NCBI GenBank assembly: GCA_022792395.1
Contig: JAAWAX010000041.1
Location: forward strand, 1-64,000
Reading direction: 5' to 3'
Origin: Clostridia bacterium
Lineage (GTDB): Bacteria; Bacillota; Clostridia; TANB77; CAG-508
Length of the DNA: 64,000 nucleotides
A program made the translations under genes and the position numbers. The first letter of the stretch is position 1; each line of letters starts with the position of its first letter. This document shows positions 33,595-44,208 of this stretch, piece after piece. The notes under the pieces are model-generated. The model was not told the DNA's origin, did no database searches, and saw only the letters and a list, made by a program, of their open reading frames with translations.

Positions 33595-35631
33595 ATGAAA
33601 ATTACGAAGGAAAAATTGAGTTTAGAAGAAGGATTAAAGAAAGAATGGATCATAACCAATGGAATAGGAGGATTCAGTTCTTCTACTGTAATTGGAGCCA
33701 ATACGAGAAAATACCATGGATTGTTAATAGCACCATTAACGCCACCAGCAAGAAGATTTTTAATCTTATCAAAATTAGATGAGAGCATAGAAATAAGAAA
33801 CAAAAAATATGATTTGTATACCAATGTATGTAAATCTTACATTTCCCATGGGCATGAATACCAAGAAAAATTCAGAAGAGATTTTGTACCAATTTTTAAA
33901 TACAAAGTAGGAAAAGTAGAAATTACAAAAATGATAGGAATGGAATATGGACACAATACAGTAGGTGTATATTACAAAGTGAAAAATGAGGGAACAAAAG
34001 CGAAATTAACATTAGCACCAGTTATTAATTTTAGAGATTTTCATCAAATGAGTTCAAACCACTATTTTAATGTTGAGCAAACCATAAACAAAACAAAAGT
34101 AAAACTAGTAATAGATGGAAATTCACAAACACCAGTTTATATGAACCTATCAGAAGGAGAATATAAAGAACATCAAAATGATACCTTTTCTAATATGTTT
34201 TATATAGAAGAAGAAAAAAGAGGATTTTACCCAGAAGAAAACCATGCAGTACCAGGTGTTTATGAAGTAGAAATACCAGCTAAAAGCGAAAAAGAAATTT
34301 CATTTGTTTGTTCTTTAGAAGAAAACATAGAGCAAAAAAGTGTAAGAAAGTTTATTAATAACGAAATTATTCGTTTAGGAGAAATGTTTAATGAGTCTTT
34401 ACTAATTGATAATAGAAAACAAAAGAAGACAGAAAAGGAAATAGAAAGAGATGACTTAATAAAAACGTATCTAATAGCAGCAGACAGCTTTGTAGTTTAT
34501 AGACAATCATTTAATTTACATACTATTTTAGCAGGTTATCCATGGTTTTTAGACTGGGGAAGAGACACCCTAATTGCATTTGAAGGATTGTTATTAATTC
34601 CAAAGAGATTTGAAATAGCAAAAGAAATTTTATTAACCATGATAAGAGATGTTAAATTTGGGTTAATTCCAAATGGTTATTCTGGTTATGATAATAGACC
34701 ATTATACAATAGTGTAGATGCTTCTTTACTATTATTTGAACAAGTACAAAAATATATACAATATACAGGAGATTATGACTTTGTAAAAGAAAAATTATAT
34801 TCAGTTTTGCAAGAGATTATAGAAAACTATTGTCAAGGAATTGATGTAGATGACAATAATATTTATTTAGATTCAGATGGATTAATGGTTTCTGGAACAG
34901 ACCAAACGCAAAATACTTGGATGGATGCTAAATATAATGGAGTAGCCGTTACACCAAGAAATGGAAAAGCTGTTGAAATAAATGCTATGTGGTATAATGC
35001 TAATTGTATTATGGCAGAACTTTCTAAAAAATTCAAACATCCAATTTTGACTAAAAAATATAAAGAAATAGCAGAAAAATGTAAAAGTACATTTCAAGAT
35101 AAATTTTACAACGAATCTAAAAAATGTTTATACGATGTGTTAGGAGATGACAAAATAAGACCAAATCAGCTATTTGCTTTGAGTTTAACTTATCCAGTAT
35201 TAGAGCCAAATTCAGAAGAAGCAAAACAGATGTTAGAAACAGTTGAAAAGAAGTTGTTAAATAGTTTTGGATTAAAAACATTAGCAAAAGGCGAAGAAAA
35301 CTATGTAGAAGTATATGAAGGAAGTCCAGAAAAGAGAGATACTAGTTATCATCAAGGAATTACTTGGCCATGGCTATTAGGTTTATATTACAATAGCTTG
35401 AAGAACAAGATAAAAGTAACTAAAAATTCAGAAGATAAAAAAGCATGGGAAGAAAAATTAGAAAAGTTCATCGATAAAACAACAAAAACATTTCAAAAAG
35501 AAATCTTCTCTAATGGTTGTATGGGTGGTATTGCAGAACTTTATGATTCTGTGAAACCACAATTGCCAAAAGGAACTATCAATCAAGCTTGGAGTGTAGC
35601 AGAAGTGTTTAGGATTATTTTAAAAAAGTAG
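33595..35631 (+). CDS. Glycogen debranching enzyme (amylo-alpha-1,6-glucosidase family)
   Basis: EWIITNGIGGFSSSTVIGANTRKYHGLLIAPL, GYPWFLDWGRDTLIAFEGLLL. Confidence 0.92.
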   Translation: MKITKEKLSLEEGLKKEWIITNGIGGFSSSTVIGANTRKYHGLLIAPLTPPARRFLILSKLDESIEIRNKKYDLYTNVCKSYISHGHEYQEKFRRDFVPIFKYKVGKVEITKMIGMEYGHNTVGVYYKVKNEGTKAKLTLAPVINFRDFHQMSSNHYFNVEQTINKTKVKLVIDGNSQTPVYMNLSEGEYKEHQNDTFSNMFYIEEEKRGFYPEENHAVPGVYEVEIPAKSEKEISFVCSLEENIEQKSVRKFINNEIIRLGEMFNESLLIDNRKQKKTEKEIERDDLIKTYLIAADSFVVYRQSFNLHTILAGYPWFLDWGRDTLIAFEGLLLIPKRFEIAKEILLTMIRDVKFGLIPNGYSGYDNRPLYNSVDASLLLFEQVQKYIQYTGDYDFVKEKLYSVLQEIIENYCQGIDVDDNNIYLDSDGLMVSGTDQTQNTWMDAKYNGVAVTPRNGKAVEINAMWYNANCIMAELSKKFKHPILTKKYKEIAEKCKSTFQDKFYNESKKCLYDVLGDDKIRPNQLFALSLTYPVLEPNSEEAKQMLETVEKKLLNSFGLKTLAKGEENYVEVYEGSPEKRDTSYHQGITWPWLLGLYYNSLKNKIKVTKNSEDKKAWEEKLEKFIDKTTKTFQKEIFSNGCMGGIAELYDSVKPQLPKGTINQAWSVAEVFRIILKK

Positions 35632-35651
35632 CATAAACTAGGAGAAAAAGG

Positions 35652-36678
35652 ATGTTAACAATTGAGAATTTAGAAAAAGAACTAAAAAACGAGAAATTGC
35701 AAAGTCTATATCTTTTATATGGAGAAGAAGTATTTTTATTAGAAACTTGTTTAAAAAAAATAAAAAACTTATTTGGAGAAACCATCAAAGGAATCAATTT
35801 CGTAACAATTGATGAAAACAATAGTAATGAATTAATAGCGAATATTGAGACACCAAGTTTTGGTTATGAAAAGAAGCTAATCATTGCAAGAAACACAGGA
35901 TTATTCAAAAAAGAAGGAAAAAGAAAGAATGCAGAAATAACAACCTTAAAAGAAAAAATAAATACCTATCTAAAAGAAAATATAGACATTGTGAAGGCTA
36001 GTGTAGTACTAGTATTTGTAGAGGAAGAAGCAGACAACAAACAAGAATTATATACAACCATAGATAAATTAGGAATGGTGTGTAAATTTGACTATCAAAA
36101 GCCAATACAAATAGGAAAAAGAATGAAAGCAATTTGTCAAGCTTATAAAGTAGAAATAGAAGATAGCACAATGCAGTATTTTATGGAGTGTTGTGGCACC
36201 AATATGCAAGATTTAATCAATGAAATACGAAAATTAATTGAATATGTAGGAGAAGGCGGAACAATACAAAAAGAAGATATTGATAAATTATCGGTTAAAA
36301 AACTAGAAAGTGTCATTTTTGATTTAACAGACTCTTTAGGGAAAAAAGATATTAAAAAAGCATTACAAGTTCTGAAAAATTTGATTTATGCCAAAGAACC
36401 AATTCAGAAAATATTGATTACATTATACAATCATTTTAAAAAACTGTATTTTGTAAAACTTGCACTCAAATATAATAAAGACATCATAACTAGTTTAAAT
36501 TTAAAACCAAATCAGACTTTTTTGGTAAATAAATATAAAACACAAGCCAATTATTTTAAAGAAAGTGAATTACAAAATATTTTACAGAATTTAAGAGATT
36601 TAGATTGTAATTATAAAGTTCGGTCTAATTGACTTGCAAGTAGGATTGGAAACTATTCTTTGTAAGTATTGTAGTTAA
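35652..36678 (+). CDS. holA: DNA polymerase III delta subunit, +1 shift at CGG 36621
   Basis: LYLLYGEEVFLLE...; +1 frame restores NYKV|GLIDLQVGLETILCKYCS*. Confidence 0.88.
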
Positions 36679-36728
36679 GGGAAGAATTGATAGAAAAATC
36701 TAGCTTTAGCTGGATTTTTTTATATTCT

Positions 36729-36840
36729 AAAAAAGTTATCATGGTATAATAACTTTCCATAGAAGATAAATATGAGAATTAATAGAATTTCTTTGCGATT
36801 GCCATCGTTTAGAAATTCTTGAATTCGTTTTTTTAGTACA
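36729..36840 (+). repeat. Intergenic two-hairpin repeat, copy 2
   Basis: Matches 22492-22600. Confidence 0.75.
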
Positions 36841-36943
36841 AAAATGTGGTTTGGTTTTAGCAAAAAAATCGGTTTCTGTCGAAAGATTTTTCTTGACTTA
36901 TTTTAGTATTAATAGTAAAATATTAACGAAGGAGGAAAGTAAT

Positions 36944-37108
36944 ATGAGAGAATTTAGTGAAGAAGAAGCAAAGATTGTTTTAGAATTAGTGAAAGAAGCA
37001 GAAACTGGAAATGCAATGAAAATTCAAGACTTTTTTGCAGAAATAGAAGAAGAAGAAAGGAGAAGAAAACAATACAGAAAAAATATGAAATTAGGATTGA
37101 GCCACTAG
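36944..37108 (+). CDS. Short antitoxin-like protein
   Basis: ggaggaaagtaatATG; 54 aa acidic protein overlapping a ParE-like ORF. Confidence 0.45.
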   Translation: MREFSEEEAKIVLELVKEAETGNAMKIQDFFAEIEEEERRRKQYRKNMKLGLSH

Positions 37109-37398
37109 CAAATTCTGATTATAAAAATATTAGCTATAATTTAGAAATTTTTTCTAATAATGCCAAAAAAAGATTTAGAAAAAAATTTACTACAATAATT
37201 AAGGATTTACAAGTAAATCCATACATATATCAATGTTTTAATAAGGATATTGATGAAAATATAAGAAGAGTAGTAATTAATAAATATATTTTATTTTACA
37301 AAATTGAAACATACAAAATAATAATTCTTAGAATTCTTCCAGAAAAATTTGATTATTTAAATCATTTAGAAAAATATAAAATTTTAATTCGAAAATAA
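37072..37398 (+). CDS. RelE/ParE-family toxin-like ORF (no canonical start codon)
   Basis: KYEIRIEPLANSDYKNISYNLEIFSNNAKKRF...RRVVINKYILFYKIETYKIIILRILP. Confidence 0.5.
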   Translation: MQKKYEIRIEPLANSDYKNISYNLEIFSNNAKKRFRKKFTTIIKDLQVNPYIYQCFNKDIDENIRRVVINKYILFYKIETYKIIILRILPEKFDYLNHLEKYKILIRK

Positions 37399-37472
37399 AA
37401 TTCCAAAAATGTATAATAAATCATCTTAATGAGAAAAATAGAAAAAAGAAAATTAAAAATTAAGGTGATAGT

Positions 37473-38159
37473 ATGTTAAAAAATAAAAAGAAAAAAATAA
37501 TAATAGGAGCAATTGTATCTATTATGATAGCAATTGTGATAGGAATATGGGCTTTTGAAAATCAGTCTGTGGAAGCCTTATCGAAATATGGTTCAAGAGG
37601 GAATGAAGTAACCCAAATACAAACCAAACTAAAAAGATGGGGATATTATAATGGAAATATAGATGGCATTTATGGGTCACAAACAGTAGAGGCTGTAAAA
37701 TATTTTCAGAGAAAAAATGGATTAACAGTAGATGGAATTGCGGGACCAGCAACTTTAAAAGCAATGGGAATTTATAGTTCATCTTCTTCTAGCTCTAACT
37801 CTAGTAATTCCAACAATGTAAATTTATTAGCGAAACTTATTTATGGAGAAGCAAGAGGAGAACCATACACAGGGCAAGTAGCTGTAGGTGCAGTTGTTAT
37901 GAACCGAGTAAAAAGTAGCTCTTTTCCCAATAGTGTATCAGGAGTTATTTATCAATCAGGAGCATTTGATGCAGTAAGAGATGGACAAATTAATTTATCA
38001 CCAGATGCAACAGCAAAAAAAGCAGCACAAGATGCGATAAATGGATGGGATCCAAGTTATGGAGCCATTTATTATTTTAATCCATCTACAGCAACTAATA
38101 AGTGGATATGGTCAAGACCAATGACAGTAACGATTGGTAGACATAGATTTTGTAAATAA
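37473..38159 (+). CDS. Cell-wall hydrolase, SleB-like with peptidoglycan-binding domain
   Basis: GSRGNEVTQIQTKLKRWGYYNGNIDGIYGSQTVEAVKYFQ plus LAKLIYGEARGEPYTGQVAVGAVVMNRV. Confidence 0.92.
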   Translation: MLKNKKKKIIIGAIVSIMIAIVIGIWAFENQSVEALSKYGSRGNEVTQIQTKLKRWGYYNGNIDGIYGSQTVEAVKYFQRKNGLTVDGIAGPATLKAMGIYSSSSSSSNSSNSNNVNLLAKLIYGEARGEPYTGQVAVGAVVMNRVKSSSFPNSVSGVIYQSGAFDAVRDGQINLSPDATAKKAAQDAINGWDPSYGAIYYFNPSTATNKWIWSRPMTVTIGRHRFCK

Positions 38160-38416
38160 AAATAATGTAAATGTATTAATGATATCTTTTAATAATATAA
38201 AAATACCTTTTTTATTGATATGTTGATTGACTTTTAAGTGTTATTAACATTTTATCAAGTAAGGTATTTTTTCAATTTCTATAGTTTCTGAAAAAAGTTC
38301 AAATATCAAAAAAAGTAAAATAAGGTAACAATAAAATAACATAAAAACTATAGCACTATTATAATACTTGTGTTATAAATTAAACAATAAAAATAATAAG
38401 GAGAGGGTTACACAAG

Positions 38417-39542
38417 ATGAAAAAACAAAGAATAAACAAAAAAGATAATAATCGGAATTACCTTAATAGCATTAGTAATAACAATTATTGTGTTATTACT
38501 ATTAGCAGCAGTAAGTATTAGTACCTTAACAGGAGAAAATGGAATATTAACCAAAGCAAGTGAGGCAAAGAAACAAACTGAAATTGCTAATTTAATAGAA
38601 AGTGTACAAACAAAGATATTAGAGGAGCAAGCAACAAACGAAAGTGGAAAGATAACAAAAACGAAATTAAAAGAAATATTAAACAATTATTTTACAGATG
38701 TGCCAGATAATTTAGAAGATATGTCAGATACTGACATACTTGATTGTACTTTAACGGCAAAAGAGGAATATGGTGAATACAAAATAAAATTGTCAGAGAT
38801 TTGGAAAGGAAGTTTTTCACAAAGTTCTGCTGGTGATAAAGAACCAGAAGAGACATTTACCCCAATTACTACAAATGAAGAGATGTTTGAATTTGATGCA
38901 TCAACAGGAACTATTTTAAGGATAAAAGAAGAATATATGGGAAAGAATATATTAACTTCTAATGGATTAGGACAAGGGAACTCTACGTTTTTTACTTATT
39001 ATGAATATGAGGCGACTAAAACATCTTATAAAAATGGAGAAGGAGGTTGTTTACTAAAAAATGATAGAGAAGAATTTATCATTCCAAATATGATAGATAG
39101 TGTAAGAGTTAAAAATGTTAATTATTTAGGAGCGTTGAATGTAAAAAAATTAACTTTTTCTGAAGGAATAGAAAGTATCAAAGGTGCATATAATATGAGG
39201 TCTAATCATTTTGGGGATTTTAATGCATTTGAGGTTCCAAGAAATGGAATGGGAGAGATGGTGCACTTTTTCCTAGAGGAGATAGTGATTCCTAAAACTA
39301 TAAAAAATATTGGAGATAATGCTTTTTATGGTTGTTATAAAGTAAAAAATATTTATTTCAATGGTGTGGAGATTATTGATTTTGGTAGTAAATGTTTTGG
39401 AAAAATAGTTCAAGGCGTTGATGAAGAATGGGACTATGGTCAAACCACATACCATTTTAAAAATAGTATAGTGGCTAATAGCTTTACAACCGATTATTAT
39501 GATGAAGATTATGGGACAAAATCAACGAATTATAACTGGTAA
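38417..39542 (+). CDS. Type IV pilin-like protein with BspA-like LRR C-terminus, +1 shift at CGG 38453
   Basis: MKKQRINKKDNN|GITLIALVITIIVLLLLAAVSISTLTGENGILTKA; paralog at 39691. Confidence 0.85.
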
Positions 39543-39596
39543 AATTTTTGTTATGTTACTTTTCTTTAAAAACTTCTCAAGAAAAAAGTAAACTTG

Positions 39597-39625
39597 TTGA
39601 CAATATCTTTTAATATTGATAGAAT
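39597..39625 (+). promoter_or_regulatory. Putative sigma-A promoter
   Basis: TTGACA-17 bp-TAGAAT upstream of the pilin paralog. Confidence 0.6.
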
Positions 39626-39690
39626 AAACAAGTGAATAGATGGTAAAAATAATTGAAAACAAAGAACAAAAGAGAAAGAGGAGGATTCAA

Positions 39691-40830
39691 ATGGGAAAAG
39701 AAACAAAAACAAACCAAAAAGAAAAAGCTAACAAAGGTATAACATTAATAGCATTAGTAATAACAATTATTGTGTTATTAATATTAGCAGCAGTAAGTAT
39801 TAGTACCTTAACAGGAGAAAATGGAATATTAACCAAAGCAAATGAGGCGAAGAAACAAACTGAAATTGCTAATTTAATAGAAAGTGTACAAACAAAGATA
39901 TTAGAGGAGCAAGCAACAAACGAAAGTGGAAAGATAACAAAAGCACAATTAAAAGAAATATTAAAAAATTATTTTACAGATGTGCCAGAAGATTTAGAAG
40001 ATATGTCAGATACTGACATACTTAATTGTACTTTAACGGCAAGAGAGGAATATGGTGGGCACGAAGTAAAATTATCAGATATTTGGAAAGGAAGTTTTTC
40101 ACAAAGTTCTGCTGGTGATAAAGAACCAGAAGAGACATTTACCCCAATTACTACAAATCAAGAGATGTTTGAATTTGATCCATCAACTAGAACTATTTTA
40201 AGAATAAAAGAACAATATATGGGAAAAAATATAGTGGATAATTATGGGCAATCTACATTTTTCACTTATTATATTTCTGAAAATTATCGTGAAATTAATT
40301 ATCTGGATGGACAAGGAGGTTGTCTACTAAAGAATGATATAGATGAATTTATCATTCCTAATATGATAAATGGTGTAGAAGTTAAAAATGTTAATTATTT
40401 AGGGGCTTTAAATGTAAAAAAATTAACTTTTTCTGAAGGGATAGAAAATATTGAAGGAGCATATAAAATGGTAGCTGCAGGTTTAAATTGTGACAATAAT
40501 TATTCCCCACAATGTTTTGGAATAGAATCAAAAGACTTTCTTTTAGAAGAAATTAAAATTCCATCGACTGTAAAATCTATAGGTGATTTAGCATTTTATG
40601 GTTGTTATGGATTAAAAAATGTTTATTTCAAAAACACAGAAATGCTAACATTTGGTGGCTTATGTTTTGGAAAACAAATGAATGGGGACTTTTGGGTGGG
40701 CGATTCTTTAAATTATGGAACTTATGAAACAACCACATACCATTTTAAAAATAGCACAGTGGCTAATAGCTTTACAACCGATTATTATGATGAAGATTAT
40801 GGAACAAAATCAACCAATTATAACTGGTAA
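39691..40830 (+). CDS. Type IV pilin-like protein with BspA-like LRR C-terminus (unshifted paralog)
   Basis: ANKGITLIALVITIIVLLILAAVSISTLTGENG; contiguous frame (track ORF from 39640). Confidence 0.85.
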   Translation: MGKETKTNQKEKANKGITLIALVITIIVLLILAAVSISTLTGENGILTKANEAKKQTEIANLIESVQTKILEEQATNESGKITKAQLKEILKNYFTDVPEDLEDMSDTDILNCTLTAREEYGGHEVKLSDIWKGSFSQSSAGDKEPEETFTPITTNQEMFEFDPSTRTILRIKEQYMGKNIVDNYGQSTFFTYYISENYREINYLDGQGGCLLKNDIDEFIIPNMINGVEVKNVNYLGALNVKKLTFSEGIENIEGAYKMVAAGLNCDNNYSPQCFGIESKDFLLEEIKIPSTVKSIGDLAFYGCYGLKNVYFKNTEMLTFGGLCFGKQMNGDFWVGDSLNYGTYETTTYHFKNSTVANSFTTDYYDEDYGTKSTNYNW

Positions 40831-40861
40831 AATTAAAATAAAGTAGATAAATAAAAAGAAA

Positions 40862-40918
40862 AGCCATCGTTACCTATGACAGAAGATTTAGTATGTAAAT
40901 AGGTAATGATGGTTTATT
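40862..40918 (+). terminator. Hairpin/terminator-like structure
   Basis: GCCATCGTTACCTAT...ATAGGTAATGATGGTTT. Confidence 0.5.
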
Positions 40919-40936
40919 CCATATAAGGAGAAACGT

Positions 40937-43387
40937 ATGAAAAAAGGATTAAGAATTGTAGCAATTGTACTTATTATATTTTCTGTTATAGTAAATGGTA
41001 ATCCAGTTTCCAAAAATGATAACATGATAAATATAGCAGTAGCGATAGTAGGAATTATATTTAGTAGTTATCTGTTAATAAAACAAAAAAACATAGTAAT
41101 TACGAAACAAAATATAGTTATCTTTATATTATGCATATCATCTGCAATACCATTGCTATTTAAATCTTATGTATCTCTTTCAAATACGGTATTTTATATA
41201 TTTAGATATATTTCAATTTTTGTAATTTATCAATTAATAGTGTATTTAATCAAAGAAGATAAAAATAATAAAGAATATATAAAAAAGACAATCATATTTT
41301 CAGGAGTCATTTTAGTGTTATTTGGAATTGACCTAATGACAACAGAGGTAACAAACAATATGGTAAAAGCTATGATAGGAATGATAGTAAATCAAAAATT
41401 AGAAACAAGAATGTATTCACTCTTTTTTTACAGCAATACTTTTGCAATAGCCACTAGTATTGCCTATTTATTAACATTAGGAGAAATCGGAAAAGAAAAT
41501 CATAACATAGCCTATACTGGAATTTTAAGTTTACTATTATCGGCTATTTTGCTAACACAATCTAGAACCTGTATCCTGTTATTAGTAATTGCAGTAATTG
41601 CCTATTTTATTTTTATTGGACAACAGACCAGATACAAGTTAACAAAGGTATTATTAGTCAATATTCCATTTTCCTTTTTATATATAGTATTATTTCAGTA
41701 TTTAAGACAAGTCGGAAATAGTATATTAATATGGATAATAACCATCCTTATGGTTTGTGGTTCTATATTTTTTAGCAAAATTTTCATAAAAAATGAGAAA
41801 GTAAATAAAATAATTAAGCTTAAAATACTATTGGTTGTAATAGCAGTAGGCATCATACTATTGATTATTTTAGCTTGTTTTAAAAGTCCACTTGTATTAT
41901 TTCATGGTAAAAATGCGCAAAATCAAATTACAAAAGACATTGTAAAAGTAGAACCAAATCAAAACTATGAAATAAAATTAAAGCTAGAAGCACACTCTAA
42001 TACAGAAGAAGATAACTATCAAATTGCATTCATTCAAAGAAATAAATATTCAGATGAAATTGAAAGAAAAGAAATTACAGTAAATAATTGCGAAGAAGAA
42101 ATTAGTATAGATTTAACAACAGATGAGAGTGTAAATCTAATTGAGTTTAATGTAATAGCGAAAGAAACTAACGAAGAAACAGAACTAATCATAAAATCAC
42201 TTACTTTAAATGAGGAAGAATTTGTATTAAATTATAGATTTTTACCAACAGAAATCATAAATAAACTAAAATATATGAAACTTTCACAAAAAAGTGTATG
42301 GGAAAGAGCCATTTTTATAAAAGATGGATTAAGCATTATACAACAAAACTTTTTATTTGGAATAGGAGGTGGCGGTTGGCAATATCAACAATTTGAAAAT
42401 CAAACTTATTATTATAGTGCTTCGCAAATGCATTGTTATTTGATACAAGTATTTATGGAATTTGGAATCATAGGAGCAATAGCATTAATTAGTGTTATAA
42501 TCACAACATTAAAAAATACAGTAAGAGTAATAAAAGAAAAAAATGAAATAGACTTACCAATAGGAATGGCTTTTCTTGTTCTTTTAGTACATGGTTTACT
42601 AGATTTTGATATAGCATTTTTATCAATGTTATTTCTATTTTATATATTAGTAGCTATGTTAAATGATAGAAGTGAAAAAATGAAAGCCAACCATTTATTT
42701 AGAAATATAATATTAGTAAGTATACTTATTATTTCTGGTATTTCCATTTATTTTAATGGATGCGAGAAATATGTAGAATTTACAAAAGAAAGTAGATTAA
42801 AAAAAGTAAGAACCTATGGAGAAAAAACAGCATTAGAGAATTTATACATTTCTTTGGTTCCTTATAATGACCAATATAAAAAGGAAAGAATAGAATATTT
42901 AGCGTTATATTTAAATGCAAAAGGTAAGGAATTAACTGACATAGAAAGAGAAGATAGGAAAAAAGAAGAAGTAAATCTTTTAAAACAATGTTTAGAGCAA
43001 GAAAAAGGAAAAACAGATACTATCCATCAATGTGTAAAAATCTTAAAAGTAGCCGATTTGGAAGAGGATAGAGAATATGCTTATAAAAAAATAGAAGATA
43101 TTTTTTCAAAACATAGATATGATGCCAATAAAATTTATTGTGACTATATTGAATTATATTGCCTAATATATGGAGAATCCTATCGATATACAATCGATCC
43201 ATTAGAAACTATAAAGCAAAGAGAAAATTTGGAAAACAATTATAATTATGATATAGATAGACTTCTTAAGATTATTTGTGATAATATAGAAAAGGATATA
43301 GCATATCTAAAAGAATATGAAAAATGTAGAGTAACCAAGGAACAATCAGAAAAACTAATAGAACAAATACAAGGAGAAAAGCAATGA
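40937..43387 (+). CDS. O-antigen ligase/polymerase-like membrane protein (Wzy/WaaL family)
   Basis: Multi-TM; FGIGGGGWQYQQFENQTYYYSASQMHCYLIQVFMEFGIIG. Confidence 0.8.
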   Translation: MKKGLRIVAIVLIIFSVIVNGNPVSKNDNMINIAVAIVGIIFSSYLLIKQKNIVITKQNIVIFILCISSAIPLLFKSYVSLSNTVFYIFRYISIFVIYQLIVYLIKEDKNNKEYIKKTIIFSGVILVLFGIDLMTTEVTNNMVKAMIGMIVNQKLETRMYSLFFYSNTFAIATSIAYLLTLGEIGKENHNIAYTGILSLLLSAILLTQSRTCILLLVIAVIAYFIFIGQQTRYKLTKVLLVNIPFSFLYIVLFQYLRQVGNSILIWIITILMVCGSIFFSKIFIKNEKVNKIIKLKILLVVIAVGIILLIILACFKSPLVLFHGKNAQNQITKDIVKVEPNQNYEIKLKLEAHSNTEEDNYQIAFIQRNKYSDEIERKEITVNNCEEEISIDLTTDESVNLIEFNVIAKETNEETELIIKSLTLNEEEFVLNYRFLPTEIINKLKYMKLSQKSVWERAIFIKDGLSIIQQNFLFGIGGGGWQYQQFENQTYYYSASQMHCYLIQVFMEFGIIGAIALISVIITTLKNTVRVIKEKNEIDLPIGMAFLVLLVHGLLDFDIAFLSMLFLFYILVAMLNDRSEKMKANHLFRNIILVSILIISGISIYFNGCEKYVEFTKESRLKKVRTYGEKTALENLYISLVPYNDQYKKERIEYLALYLNAKGKELTDIEREDRKKEEVNLLKQCLEQEKGKTDTIHQCVKILKVADLEEDREYAYKKIEDIFSKHRYDANKIYCDYIELYCLIYGESYRYTIDPLETIKQRENLENNYNYDIDRLLKIICDNIEKDIAYLKEYEKCRVTKEQSEKLIEQIQGEKQ

Positions 43388-44202
43388 AATTTTCTGTACT
43401 GATACCAATATATGCTGGAGAAAAAGCAAAAAATTTAGAAGAATGTTTAGATAGTATGATTTATCAAACGAAAAAACCAAATGAGATAGTAATCATAAAA
43501 GATGGAGTATTAACAGATAGTTTAAATAAAGTGATTGAACAGAAAATGAAAGAAGATAACCAAATAGAAATAAGAAGTTATTCCTTACAAGAAAATGTTG
43601 GAGTAGGGATGGCATCCAATATTGGTACAACATTGTGCAATTATAACTATATTGCAAGAATTGATAGTGATGATATTTCTTTACCAAATCGATTTGAAAA
43701 ACAAATAAACTATTTGGAAGAAAATCAAGAAATTGATATTTTAGGTGGATGGATTGAAGAATATGATGAAAATATGGAGCAATTAATTGCGAAAAGAAAA
43801 GTTCCTATAGAAGAAGAAAACATAAAAAAAGTCATGAAAAGTAGATGTGCTTTTAATCATTCTACCGTAATCTATAAAAAAGATAAAATTATAGAAGCTG
43901 GTAATTATAGTGATAAAAGAATTATGGAAGATTATGAATTATGGATAAGATGCCAAAAAAAAGGATATAAAATGCATAACCTTCCTATTGTTCTTACCAA
44001 AAATAGGACAGGTAATGCTATGTATAAAAAGCGTTCTGGTATAAAATATGTAAAAACAATTATAGAAATTCAAAATCAATTGTATGCTTTAAACATGATA
44101 AGTATCTTTCGAAAGTGGTATCACATTTTTATTAGAAGTTTAGTTGCCATTTTACCACTTACAGTAAGAAAGTTTATCTATATAAAATTATTAAGAAAGT
44201 AG
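43384..44202 (+). CDS. Family 2 glycosyltransferase
   Basis: FSVLIPIYAGEKAKNLEECLDSM..., RIDSDDISLPNRFEKQI. Confidence 0.88.
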   Translation: MKFSVLIPIYAGEKAKNLEECLDSMIYQTKKPNEIVIIKDGVLTDSLNKVIEQKMKEDNQIEIRSYSLQENVGVGMASNIGTTLCNYNYIARIDSDDISLPNRFEKQINYLEENQEIDILGGWIEEYDENMEQLIAKRKVPIEEENIKKVMKSRCAFNHSTVIYKKDKIIEAGNYSDKRIMEDYELWIRCQKKGYKMHNLPIVLTKNRTGNAMYKKRSGIKYVKTIIEIQNQLYALNMISIFRKWYHIFIRSLVAILPLTVRKFIYIKLLRK

Positions 44203-44208
44203 GAAAAA

